Source: Scleroderma bovista (Eukaryota > Basidiomycota > Agaricomycetes > Boletales > Sclerodermataceae). Taken from it: a DNA stretch of 64,000 nucleotides. The DNA is taken from assembly GCA_037178675.1 (NCBI GenBank), contig JAYMGJ010000001.1, positions 124,001-188,000 on the forward strand, in the 5' to 3' direction. Made by a program: the position numbers and the translations under genes. Positions 1 to 10,624 of the stretch are shown one piece after another. The number at the start of each line of letters is the position of its first letter. Position 1 is the first letter of the stretch. Under the pieces are notes generated by a model, which did no database searches, had not been told where the DNA came from, and saw nothing but the letters and a program-made list of their open reading frames with translations.

Positions 1-161
1 TCAGCGCGGCGGCAGCGGACGTGGGATTTAGAGGGTGGGCGCAGTGTCAAGTCAGTGTATTAGTAAGCTGAGCTAATCAGCACGGTGGCAGCGGACGTGG
101 GAAGAGGGCAGGAACGCTGGCGGCATTACGGAGGGAGTGGATTAGTAAGCTGGGCTACTCA
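1..161. repeat. Two-copy tandem repeat, about 80 bp unit
   Basis: The block 'ggcagcggacgtggga' occurs near positions 11 and 89, and 'attagtaagctg(a/g)gct' near 59 and 140, so about 80 bp is repeated twice with small length differences. The left edge is cut by the window, so more copies may lie upstream. No gene is seen here. Confidence 0.7.
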
Positions 162-299
162 GTGCAGTGGCCCACCACCTGGTCTACTAGATTTTTACAA
201 GGGAGAACAGTATTTGGTGCAATATTTATTGCTGGTGTTGGGAAAAAACCAGCAACAGAGCCAAATTTTACATTATGATATTGTTTTGGTACATGCTTA

Positions 300-1500
300 A
301 TAAGGCTCGCAAATCGGGAGTAGTAGGTGCTTCTAGACATTCCAGGCCCCCTGACACTGCTCTTCTGGTCGGATCAATTCTCTTATTATCCCCCAGCCAC
401 TCCCATCAGTGGCACTGCTTCAGAAGCTCATCTCCAGATCTAAAGTGCAATTAAACACAGGTTGTGCTTCCCTTCTGTCTGAGTCACACAGAGTCACTCT
501 GGCTCACTCTGACTCACTCTGCTGCGCATTATTCATCCCCTCTTGGCATTACTAATCCCCATTACTCCCCTTACCAATCACTTACCAATCATCCTTCAAA
601 TCATGCTTATTATGCTGCTTATCAATTCATGACTCATGCCCCTATGATTCATATGCATTATGTCATCGCATATGCTCATTTAGCTTCAATCTACTCATCC
701 CATGCTTTCCCCCCCTCTCTTTTGGGCCCCATGCAATGATTTTTCCATATTCTTGGTTGTGCACCCCTTTTTACCTATGTTTCTGCTCATTCCCTTGGCT
801 CAGCAGCTTGTTTAGGCTTTCCCCATCAATGACTCAGCCTGATTACACTGCTTACTGATTCCTTACCAATTTCTTACCAATCTCTTACCAAGCACTTAGT
901 CATTTGTGCTTACAGGGCCACAGCCCCTCCTGTATATAAACCAGCAGCCAAAGGCTGCAAGGAAGTGTCTGCTTCCCCCTCAATAAAGCGACCACAGTCA
1001 CTCTCACTCACTCTCTATAAGCTCCCTCTCTGTCTTTGGACTTGTAGGTCACTCAGTGCTGGCCTAAAGCTCCTATATTGTTGTTTGTCAGATATATCTT
1101 GTATCTGATCAGTTCTCTAGGCTCAAGCGCAGTCTAGCTCATCCATCCACTCTATCCCATCACTGTCCATTGCATTCTTGAAGCAGGAACTGTCCCCTTG
1201 CTTCCCTGTTGTCCCATCACTGCTGTTACCCCCCTATTGCTGTTCCATCACCACTGCTCAATCCCAGGACTCTTCCTAACCACTGTGGTAGGCTGAAGAG
1301 GAGTCAATACCATCCCCAGTCGCATCTATTCCCCATCAGAAGCCCTTCCCTTCCCTCCTGCACCTTTCCTGAAGGCGTGCAGCACCTTCCCCTGAGGAGA
1401 TCATATACCAGATATGCAAAGGAAGACCACCACTCGCATATTGCTGTCATTTGGTGTTGGTTGTTGGTTGTTCTGACCTCTTCCCTCACTTAGGCGCACA
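300..1500 (+). repeat. LTR of retrotransposon family A (3' end intact)
   Basis: Positions 769 to about 1270 match 63509-64000 almost base for base. The block has a TATA box (tatataaa, 933-940), an AATAAA signal (982-987) and ends in GCGCACA at 1500, as expected for an LTR with U3, R and U5. It is more distantly related to the family C unit at 61.7-62.7 kb: both carry 'taggctcaagcg(c/g)agtctagc' and a run of 'cttaccaatc' repeats upstream of TATA. The 5' boundary is not resolved; similarity to family C fades near 300-365. The 3' end abuts coding sequence of the Tnp2-like gene at 1501, so insertion of this LTR probably removed or displaced the start of that gene. No target duplication can be checked because the left edge is unclear. 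Confidence 0.65.
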
Positions 1501-1866
1501 CCGCCTGCCATTTTCTGATGCTCAGAAGCAAGCTGTTCTCAACTGGGCGAAAGAACTTGGTGCCAAAGATGTTCCTTTGCTTTACGCAGTCAAGAAATGC
1601 CAAGAACATATCGAGAGTGCATTTGGAGCACCAACGCATATGTTCAAGTCACAAACCGGCAATATATTTTATCTTAATGACGTTGCGAAGGCGGTTGCCA
1701 TGGTACATCCCCATTGATTCTTTCAGCCCCAGCCATTTACGCCTGTTGCTAGGATTATTCCAATCCACTCACTCGTTTTGAGATGCAAGATTACCCTGAA
1801 GATGGTGGCCTGGGCATGTCGGAAGTGTTCCATGGTGAAAAGATGTTGCTAGAATTGCCATCACCA
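1501..1866 (+). pseudogene. Tnp2-like (CACTA-type) transposase, N-terminal fragment
   Basis: Two exons, about 1501-1702 and 1753-1866, flank a 50-bp GT-AG intron. The reading frame carries LPFSDAQKQAVLNWAKELGA, then KKCQEH, then NPLTRFEMQDYPEDGG and GEKMLLELPSP. I recognise this as the N-terminal part of a multicopy Agaricomycete family whose central part carries MDDVSGNISKQWNKHH. That central part is found at 10.6-14.2 kb on the same strand. Removing 1867-10626 joins the two parts in frame with the family order kept (LPSP to PAVWV to FFVNKLLQ). Upstream the gene is cut by the family A LTR. The fragment is broken and cannot act alone. The family name is my inference from motifs; many database entries call it hypothetical. 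Confidence 0.7.
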
Positions 1867-2110
1867 CATCAGGAATTTAACCAATTACTTAATCTAACTT
1901 TTTCGGCTTATTCACCCAAAAAGTTTAATAAGACTCATTTAAGTAAGTGCAGTCTACTTCTCACATAAGCACAGCAAGTAGATTAACACTAAAAAGCGTA
2001 ACAAGGTACGATTCAGTCAATTAAGTCAAACATAGGAACCAATAAGTAGCGCTTGTAACTACAAGTGTTAAAAAGTAAAATAAAAAGTAAAAAGTAACAA
2101 AAAAGGATGC
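1867..2110. repeat. Left terminal inverted repeat and subterminal region of Plavaka element
   Basis: The terminal 12 bp match the right end exactly. Further in, short words cttatt/aataag recur (about 1905, 1927, 2040), as they do at the other end. Subterminal short repeats of this sort are where CACTA accessory proteins usually bind; binding here is inference. An A-rich stretch with repeated 'aaaaagta' lies near 2066-2100. Confidence 0.7.
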
Positions 2111-2289
2111 CCGTCCTCTTCTCCGGATTGGCACTAAGGGTGTTTGACTGTGGAGTGAATGCACGTATCGTACGACAAATTTGGCGCATAGGTGTGATAT
2201 GTGCTTGTGGCCGTAGAAGGAGTGAGGTTGCTGTGAAATGGACATGGATTGGGGTTTCTGTTGAATAATGGAAGGAGAAAAGATAGTAC

Positions 2290-3380
2290 TGAAAGACTGG
2301 GAGTGCTTACCAGGGGGGGTGACGCAGATGAGGTGGGTGGAGACGGGGGGGTTGGTTGGTTGGTTGGACAGGCCCAAGTACCGAAGCCATGAGATGTGAC
2401 TGTCCGAAAGGTCGACGCCAGCTGGTGTAGGAGTGACGCAGATGAGGCGGGTGGAGATGGGGGGAGGCTGGTTGGAATAGGCCTAAGTACCAAAGCCATG
2501 AGATGCGAATGGGAGGGATAAGACTGGCCAGAAGGTCCTTAACGCCAGCTGGTGGGGGGTGACGCAGATAAGGCGGGTGAGATGGAGGGGGGGCTGGTTG
2601 GACAGGCCCAAGTACCGAAGCCATGAGATGCGATGTCCGAAAGGTCGACGCCAGCTGGTGTGGGGGTGACGCAGATGAGGCAGGTGGAGGTGGGCCGGTT
2701 GGACAGGCTCAAGTACCAAAGCCATGAGATGCGAATGGGAGGGATAAGACTGGCCAAAAGGTCCTCGACGCCAGCTGGTGGGGGGTGACGCAGATGATGC
2801 GGGTGAGATGGAGGCTGGTTGGACAGGCCCAAGTACCGAAGCCATGAGATGCGACTGTCCAAAAGGTCGACACCAATTGGTGTGGGGGTGACGCAGATGA
2901 GGCGGGGTGAGATGGAGGGGGGGCTGGTTGGACAGGCCCAAGTACCGAAGCCATGAGATGCGATGTCCGAAAGGACGATGCCAGCTGGTGTGGGGGTGAC
3001 GCAGATGAGGCGGATGGAGGTGGGCTGGTTGGACAGGCTCAAGTACCAAAGACATGAGATGCGAATGGGAGGGATAAGACTGGCCAAAAGGTCCTTGACG
3101 CCAGCTGGTGGGAGGTGACGCAGATGAGGCGAGTGAGATGGAGGCTGGTTGGACAGGCCCAAGTACCGAAGTCATGAGATGCGACTGTCCAAAAGGTCGA
3201 CGCCAATTGGTGTGGGGGTGACGCAGATGAGGCGGGTGGAGGTGGGGGGCAGTTGGACAGGCCCAAGTACCGAAGCCATGAGATGTGAATGGGAGGGATA
3301 AGACTGGCCAAAAGGTGCTTGACACCAGCTGGTGGGGGGTGACGCAGATGGGCGGGTGGAGATGGGGGCTGGTTGGACCA
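2290..3380. repeat. Subterminal minisatellite, about 10 units of 100-127 bp
   Basis: The core 'gtgacgcagatgag' recurs near 2320, 2433, 2560, 2667, 2787, 2887, 2998, 3118, 3220 and 3341. Two unit types are interspersed. A short one carries 'ctgtccgaaaggtcgacgcc' and a longer one carries 'aatgggagggataagactgg' followed by 'ccaaaaggtcc'. All units share 'aagtacc(g/a)aagccatgagatg'. The array lies between the 3' end of the transposase and the left end of the element, so it belongs to the transposon. It creates long but meaningless open frames on the minus strand. A single decayed unit is found inverted at 50507-50575 inside a different transposon. Confidence 0.85.
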
Positions 3381-3442
3381 GAGACCAGCACATTTCTCTC
3401 TCCATCTGGAACATCCCCTGCACGACGACCGACCACAGTGCC

Positions 3443-6400
3443 CTAGCCCGCGGTCTCAAACGCATGGTGGTCAGCGTACTTATTGACGTAGAACGCACGA
3501 AACACATCATAAGAGTGATGTGGCCGAATGTCACGAGATATAGTTTGATTACCGTAGATGGGGATTAAGTGTGCGGCTCAATAAATGGCGTCTATGTGGA
3601 TGACCACAAAATGCGGCAAACGATTTGGTAGAGTTGATGGTCGAACCTTCCACATTCCTGTGTCTTCGTCTGGTCTATCGCCAATCTTGTCGAACCAACG
3701 GATTACCGCACAAGGGTAACGGACACTTCTGTATGAGAAAGAAAAAAATGCCAGTACCCGTGCGATGTCATAGGCGCGCATGCCAGTTTCTGAAGGGTCG
3801 CTTGCATTTGTACCAACGAAAATACAGTCATAGCGTGGTGCCTTGTTTCTCCACATGGGAGCTGAGCGGATAAATTCTGTCCGCATGCCGCCAAGCCCGC
3901 TCAAGTCACTGGGCGCATAGAACCGTGCAGATGCTGAGTTGAACACAGATATTGATCCTTCGAAGCGGGGGCAGCCTGCAATGGGGATCTGTGATGGATC
4001 GCGTGGGTCATCGGGGTAGAGCTGGTCGAATAGAAAGCGGCGTAGCAAGGCAGCCAAGTTTGGCACCTCAATTTCAATGGCCAATGCTTCCACAGTTCGT
4101 GCACGCTTTCGCTCTGGATCATCAAGTTAAAAGTAATTTAAGCAAGGACAAATGTGGACTTACGCGGTGTCCATGCAAGTTCTACATGCCCAGACAGGTT
4201 CGTTGGTAGGTCATCCGGTACAGCATCATCGCTGTCGTGTGTGTTTGCCGTTGGTGGGTTGGGGTTGGTGTTGGAAGGAGTAGGGGGTGGGGCCTCATTG
4301 ACGCATTGTGATGCTCTGCCTCCATTTGGCACGTCGAAGGCTGAGGCTAGAATGACATAGTCAACATCAAGGAATTTCTCCAATGAAGTTTTACTTACCA
4401 AGGCACTGCAGACTTTGTAGCGTGGCTGAAAGGCAAGTTCCTTCTAACATTCCGCGATTTGCAAAGTCCGCACGGCAACTTGCTAGTTTATCAAGGCGTT
4501 GGTTGGTCAGAAGCATCTGACCAATCGCGTTGTACCTGTTGGATCATCGATAAGGCTCTTTAACGGCTTTGATATGTTTGCATTCGGTGATCGAAGAACA
4601 GAGTCCATTGGGAGCACCAAAAAGACGAATAAGCTCTGGATAATGCTTGGCAGCGTGCTGCCGAGGCAAAGAGAAGGTTTCCACTACTGTAATCTCGCCG
4701 CTTTTAAAAATTTCTCGATAATGATGGAAACGGGCCAGTGCATCCTCAATATCCTTCAAAGTCTGTTCAGTAATAACATGCCGGCGGACAAGGTAACAGA
4801 ACTCCAGGAATGAACGAAATGTGCATACAATCTCGGATGGAACATAGCCTTCAATTGCTGGTAAATATACCTGCATTGAATGTTAAACCATTTGTTAGAC
4901 CGCGAGGGATGGAATACGTACTTTCATCAAAGCCTTGGAGTCGTCACCGGTCCATTGCTTGAAACCTCGGCCTTGTGGAAAGCGGCGCAAGCCGGCAAAT
5001 GGCGTGACAGCGGCAATCCTTTGAGATAGTAGTTAGTGGACAGCAGTGACGCCGATGTAGAGCAGACCGAACATACCTCCGATCAATATCATCCAAAATG
5101 TGCTCTGCTTCTTTTGTTCTATGCCGCAATCTGAGGTATGCCTCGACCCAGTCCACAAGGTGATCTTTGAAGCAACCTTTTATTAATTGGTGGAGGATGT
5201 CGGGTGCGATGAGGTGATGGATATCAGCCCGAGGGAAGTCATTCGTGAAAGGCTTGAAGATGATATGAATATCCTAATGGTCACACCATGGCAAGGAGCG
5301 TGAACTCACCACGAGGTCGCCAACTATTCCATATTCGTCCCACAGAATAGTAAGGGAATTCTGGGCTTCTTCAAAGAGAGCTTCGGTGAACTCGCGACAA
5401 CGCAGTAGTGCATCGGCGTCCAGATCCTTGCGCGTTGCTTGGCATCTGAAAACTTGTAATTAGCATAACGAATCAAGAGTTGTAGAAGTAGTTACCTTGC
5501 ACACCATCCTCGGACGATGCAGGCCAAGAGTGCCTGCTCCTCGTAATCAGCGATGTAAGGGCCAAGGCCATATATAACACGGCGATAATATCCGTCTCCG
5601 AACCTGACCACTTCAGGCGACGTCATTGCGGCCTTAAGTGGATCAAGGATCATGGAGAGGGAGCGGTGGAATAGCTGCCGCCGGAACTTTCGAAATCCCG
5701 CGTCTGATGAATGTTCTTTTGTTGCTAGGATATTTTGAGTTCTAAATTGCAAATGCAGTGAAATATTGGGCACTTACTTTTGGGAATTGTGAGGAAGCCC
5801 AGAAGAACAAGGGCATGTCGGTGAGCACGACGGACATTATTGCGGACATTGCCAATAGATATGTAAAGCGGATAGAATTCGTTATTGCTGGTGGCGACGG
5901 ATACAGTTGTTTTGTCACTGCCCAAGATGATTGGGACGAACGTGCTTCCGAGTGTTGCTTCATCCTCCGAGATTATATCCTATTGAAGTAAAGTTAGTTA
6001 AGTAACGGGAAAGGAGATCCCAAATACTTACTGCCTGGTCCCAGACCCAATCGCCTGACATGAAGTCACAATATTGGCGCTGGTCGCCTTCAGACGAAAA
6101 TTCCCGAAATGGACGCAGGTCCATCTCATCCGCATAGCTCGGATTCCCAAGTATTTGATGAACAACTTCCCGAACGTCGTGATACCACACTTCGTAAGGT
6201 TGCTGCATCCAAGAAGGAGGGTTGACCGTTGGTATCTCGCCAGTGTACTGGACCTTAAACCGTTGCCACTTGACATCACCAAGTGGGATGCTGTCAATAG
6301 TGTTGTATAGACTACGGCAACTGTCAAAGGGAGGCCCAGCACCATGTTCAAGTAGTGTAGCTGCCCAAAGGTCCATTAGGGCGTTGATTTGTGGCACCGA

Positions 6401-6980
6401 CATTTGGATGCAGGTGTATAGTAAGTCAGCCGTTTCAAACTGGGTGCGATCATTGAAAGGGGCCCAGTCATTTGGGTTAGTAACAACTGGAGTTGGAGGG
6501 ACCCCGGCAGCAAGGAATTTGCCATGCTCATCGCATGGCTTTGCTGGATTTCGGATGTTAGTAAACTGAAAATTTTATATTGAAATCAGTCACATTACCA
6601 GTGAGTTTCGGGTGATAATTTCTATAAAGCCTGTCTCCAGAGCCATAGAATTGAGATTCCATGGGGTGCAAGGGAGTAGGAGGGCCCCCAGAGCCGGATT
6701 CCGTGTCATTCTCATTAAGAGGATTTGACCCCTCCCAATCTGGAGTGCCCTGATCTTGACCATTTTGTGGTTGGAAAGAAGGGCTAACAGGTCTGGTTGG
6801 AGAGCGTAGCGGTGGAGTTGGGGCCCGAGGTGGGTCAGAGGGCGTAATAATAGGATGGTTTGCATGCCTGTGCTTGGTGCGCCCGGCAGACGTCTTGAAG
6901 TACCGATTGCAGCCAGGATGGCCACATGGAAGCTGGTGTACAGTGTTCTGCTGGCGAACATTCCGGTTAGCCAAAAACAT
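3443..6980 (-). pseudogene. Plavaka transposase, multi-exon, with nonsense mutations
   Basis: About ten exons with short GT-AG introns (for example 6544-6598) give a long frame collinear with Plavaka transposases. In order: an N-terminal C2H2 finger (CGHPGCNRYF...TKHRHANH, about residues 17-35), YHPKLT, KPCDEHGKFL, the 'MSVPQINALMDLWAA' block, MSGDWVWDQA, the catalytic-type ILGSDKTTVS followed by YPLYISIGN, FRKFRRQLFH, YGLGPYIADYEEQ, FKQWTGDDSKALMK, RLFGAPNGLCSSITE and a C-terminal RAFYVNKYADHHAFE. The start was taken at 6980 because it precedes the finger directly; an upstream in-frame ATG at 7151 gives a less likely N-terminus. Two in-frame TGA codons replace expected arginines, at 4544-4546 (after KEPYR) and 3578-3580 (IDAIY*AAHLIP). 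The natural stop is TAG at 3443-3445. The protein would cut and paste the element in the nucleus; this copy is most likely inactive. Confidence 0.85.
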
Positions 6981-7200
6981 AGCAGCGAGAGAGGTGGTGT
7001 TTTTTTGCGGAGAGGCGACGACTGACAGGTTACGGAAATCCGCCAAAGTCGTTAGTCCATTTTTTTTGGGGTGAGCGCAAAAACTTACAAATTGCCAGGG
7101 CCCACAACCCGCTTCACAACTTGAACTTCTCTCACCCCCCCCCCCTTCCAAAAAACTCTCTCGAATTCCCTACCATTGCCCCAAACCCAGCATCTGATCA
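6981..7200. promoter_or_regulatory. Shared promoter gap between divergent Plavaka genes
   Basis: About 220 bp separate the chosen starts of the minus-strand transposase and the plus-strand accessory gene. The gap contains a C-rich run with cttcc just after it near 7134-7149 and no clear TATA box. Control of both genes from this gap is inferred from the head-to-head layout. If the upstream ATG of the transposase (7151) is used, the gap shrinks to about 50 bp. Confidence 0.45.
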
Positions 7201-10047
7201 TGGACGTCAGTGAGACTTCTCGACCCCGCACACGAGCCAAGAATGCAACCACTCACCCTGGGGACATTGTTCTCCAAGCCCAGGGAAAGCGGTGTAGCAA
7301 AGCGGAAAAAGTGGCTGATGACAAGCTGCTCAGAGATGCTCAAGTAGAAGAGGAGCAGGCCAGGAAGGAGGGAATTGCCCGCCTGGCAGACATGGAAATG
7401 GAAATGGAGGCGAGACAAGCTGTGGTGAAAAACTTAGCGCCTGTCCGTCCTCGTCCACGAGTAAAACCCAAGAAAGCTATACCCATGTCAATGGAAGTCG
7501 CATCTGCGAAGGATGGGACCATGGAGACTGAGGTGATGTGCTATTCTATACTACAATCGATGGGTCATTGATTAGGTCGTGATAAAGTTTGGAAAACTCA
7601 CCTCTTTTGCTGATCATTCACACGCTGATGATGATAGTGTCTCAGCTCCAAGAAAGCTTCCAAGGAATAGGTCGCTGAAGGAGCAGATCAACGCTGCGAA
7701 AGTGCAGCGTCAACTGGAGGGAACAAAGGAACAGAGTCCGGGTGAGTCACGTTTTGACCAGTGTACACGTCTAGAATCTGATGCGGCCGAATGGAACATG
7801 GCAGCTGCACTGCAAATTGGGTAAGCTCACTCTCACGTCTAGCCATGTTGTTACTCACTCAATCTACACTGTTTTTCCGTGACCTGGCGCTGAACACCAG
7901 GGCTCAGGATATGGCCGTCGATGGGCATGTTCTGAAGTGGAAAGCAGGTGTTACTGCTGCGAAGTCGCCTGCGACATCCACAGCTGACACCACCTCCTCT
8001 GCTCGGCACCGCCCTCCCTCGACGCTCACTTTCAACACCCATTCCTCAAATGTGACTTCCGTGAGTGGCCACTACCGGAAGCTGCAAGTCCCATTCGATG
8101 CCCCAGAACTGAATGTCCCAACAGAGGGATTTAGTGATGATGTTGACGATGAAGATGAGCGTGCATATACCATCAGCAAAAATGAAACGGGTAAAAATGG
8201 AAAGAAGATTGTTGCGGTAAGTGGAACTTGTGCATCAATAATATCACTTACTTGGTTCCCAGGTTTCTTCTGCATCCGCAGACAGCGACATTGAATTATG
8301 GCATGGCGAGATCCTTTGCAGCCCACGTGTTAAAAGCATCAGCGCCACAGGCTCCAGCATGGGGAAGCAAAAAGTCAATGAATTTGACAGTGAGCCTGAG
8401 GACCTTGACGCTGTAAAGGAGACCCACACTCTGCTACACAAGGAGAGTGGGACGCTGCGAACAACCGTCTCCGTAAGTCCATTTATTTGAATGCTGTTTG
8501 TAGCTACTAACTAACGAGAACTGATACAGACGACAGTCGGGGTCATATGTGAACCTCAGCCGCTACAAAAGAAAATCAAGGTCGAGGAAACCAGGCACAC
8601 GACGGTAGCACCTCCAGATACTAGTATGTTCAGTACTTCCCAACGCCTTGATGGCTGTCACTCATACTACCGCAGAGCTCCAGTATGACGCAGATGGTTA
8701 TATCATCGAAACCATCAAGAAGAAATATACCATCAAGGATCTTCCCGTCCCGTGCAATGATAGTAGGTGGTCCCATGGGCTTGTTGGTACGATCACACTC
8801 TGGGCCGGTGCCCAACCTAATGTCTGGGTGATACCTGAAGAATCGCTTGTCGCAGCAGTGCAAGTTGTGTGGGACGTTGTATTTCCCCATGTCAAGTACA
8901 GGGTCACTGCAGACGGCTTGGTTATGGCAATTGTAAGTTCAAGATTTTATGTCTGGTTATGAAAAACATTAACTGCGTACCCCAAGATCCAACAGCGCCT
9001 TGCTGAGTGGCGCAGTGGAATTGGGTCCACCGCCATTTGCATCATGATAGATTTTTTTTCCAAGTTAGATGACGACGTGGACGTTACCGCTACGGCAACA
9101 AAGCTATTCAAGGACTTCGCATTCCTCTGTGAAACCGCTGATGAACCCTCTTCTGAAGGAATGTTCTGGTCGCCTTTTCTTATTGAATTACTTGGTACCA
9201 CCCATCTCAACGACATTGTGGGCTATGTCGACATTCATCAATGGAGTACGAAGGATCTCGCAGCTGGAAAGGACATGGCAGGCGTTCTTGGTTTGGCGTC
9301 TGCAGCAGTGAGTTCCTGCACTGTTCCCCTTAGGTCTCGTCATTTATTTGCTTTGTTTCAAAAGTTGGAGTGCGCTGTCAAGTACATCATGGAGGGAACC
9401 ATTGATGTAGACGATGTTCTTATTGCCATGGCAGAAGTGTTGAAGTCGCACGTGCACCCGGCGTAAACCGTCGACGAAGTGCGCACAAGACTGCGAGCCA
9501 TATTAGTGTAGACTTAGTAATAGTCCTCTTTAGAGTAGATGTTACATATCACACGTCACGCATCACAGTCACGCGTCACACTATTTGTTGTATATAAACA
9601 GTGTCAATCGCTTATATAATATAACAGCTCTTGACCAGCTACCGCTACCATTTCAGGTTGTGCACTCCACCCAACAGGTGAGTTGGAGTAGCAGTTCCTC
9701 TACGTATATAGGTATTGCTTCAACAGGAAGCTGGGGATGGCAAGATCAGATTCAAGCTCCCTAAAGTACTCAATAAAGCAACCGGGAAGAACACCTCCAC
9801 GTCCTTCAACTTTTCATGGCCAAACTGGGGCGTTGACTCGTTGGCATACAGGGATTCGATCGTCAAACGAGGTTCTGCTTGGCTTCGTGATACGGTCAAG
9901 ATTGCCCAATGTGCCCATAAGCTCAAGGTTGCAGCAAGTAGCAGTGCAGTCACAGATGATCCCATGGAGGCCGTCAATCCTCGATACTTCCTCTGTAAGT
10001 TGCTCATTTTTGGTCGTTCGTCCAGTTTACACGCTTCGTTTCCAGGA
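7201..10047 (+). CDS. Plavaka-element accessory protein (multi-exon, TnpA-position)
   Basis: Around ten exons can be chained, for example 7902-8217, 8263-8471, 8676-8933, 8988-9307 and 9727-9994. The protein begins MDVSETSRPRTRAK with a charged, probably coiled-coil stretch (RKEGIARLADMEMEMEARQ), then a long acidic and serine-rich linker. A conserved C-terminal half follows with ELQYDADGYIIETI, WVIPEESLVAAVQVVWD, the IIQQRLAEWRSGIGSTA block, FWSPFLIELLGTTHLNDI, and LPKVLNKATGKNTS near the end. Splicing 9994 to 10046 makes the terminal TGA. I know this C-terminal module as a multicopy Agaricomycete hypothetical protein often found near Plavaka transposases. By position it corresponds to the second gene (TnpA-like DNA binder) of CACTA elements; that role is inference. 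The gap 9466-9726 is unusually long for an intron here and may contain a solo LTR. No premature stop was seen in the exons I chained. Confidence 0.6.
9508..9676. repeat. Possible short solo LTR in a gap of the accessory gene
   Basis: The stretch starts tgtagac and ends cccaaca, contains tatataaa near 9590 and repeated cacgtcac/acgcgtcac words, and resembles short copia-type LTRs of Agaricomycetes. It lies inside a 260-bp gap where other introns of the gene are 45-85 bp. I could not find a matching 5-bp target duplication, so the exact ends are doubtful. Confidence 0.35.
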
Positions 10048-10624
10048 TTTTTTTTTTGCAAATATTATACCCACCGTGTCTTGTTGTTATCATCTGCTGA
10101 CCATCGTTCTGTGGTGGGGTCCCTGCGAATAATAATGGCACTAAAACTGATGCATTTACAACAGATTTCTCTCATTCTCATCGTGTTCCACACTCGCTCG
10201 CTCGCTCCAGTATGCTACAATTGTCGCTCTGTCTTTTCTGCAAGCATTATACCCACTGTCACTAATCACTACTGCCCACTCATTTACTCTGCATCTCTAC
10301 ACACCATCGCCGATTGTTATTCTGCGCTCTTTGTTACTTGCTTTCCCAGCATTTATATGGCTTACTGTTGACTTTTTTGTTTACTTAATTGTCTGGATGT
10401 CTGCAATTAAATCACTTTTCCAACTTATTTGACTGGTGAATGAAATAGTAACAAAGTGGTACAAGAACAAAAAGATGGAAATAAGTTCAAAATAAGCTTG
10501 GATAAGAAAACGAGTGGTCTGGATTGTGACTTGTTGCGCTTATCGTGAAGTCAACTTATTTGAGCTTATTTGATGCATATAAGTTGACTAAGGATTAAAT
10601 AAGCAATGTGTGAAATTCCTGATG
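10048..10624. repeat. Right subterminal region and terminal inverted repeat of Plavaka element
   Basis: There is no gene. The words aataag/cttatt recur at about 10424, 10480, 10491, 10501, 10554, 10566 and 10598, matching the left subterminal region. A hairpin 'gtcaactta...taagttgac' spans about 10551-10589. A direct repeat 'attataccca(c)' occurs near 10065 and 10246. The last 12 bp are the inverted copy of the left end. Confidence 0.65.

Larger units (their letters stand above)
1867..10624. mobile_element. Complete Plavaka (CACTA superfamily) DNA transposon, 8758 bp
   Basis: The left end reads CATCAGGAATTT (1867-1878) and the right end is its exact reverse complement (10613-10624). A 2-bp target duplication 'ca' lies at 1865-1866 and 10625-10626. 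Removing the element plus one 'ca' restores an uninterrupted frame of the Tnp2-like gene around it, which fixes both boundaries independently. Inside, in order, are a subterminal A/T-rich region, a 100-120-bp minisatellite, a Plavaka transposase on the minus strand, a 220-bp shared promoter gap, an accessory gene on the plus strand, and a right subterminal region with the same AATAAG/CTTATT motifs as the left. Two premature TGA codons in the transposase argue that this copy no longer moves by itself. Confidence 0.85.

Noticed and set aside
2021..3534. Long minus-strand open frames (up to 317 residues) over the minisatellite
   Set aside because: All reading frames repeat the same short words (for example HGFGTWACP, LRHP) in step with the 100-127-bp units, and several frames are open at once. 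This is repeat periodicity, not a gene.
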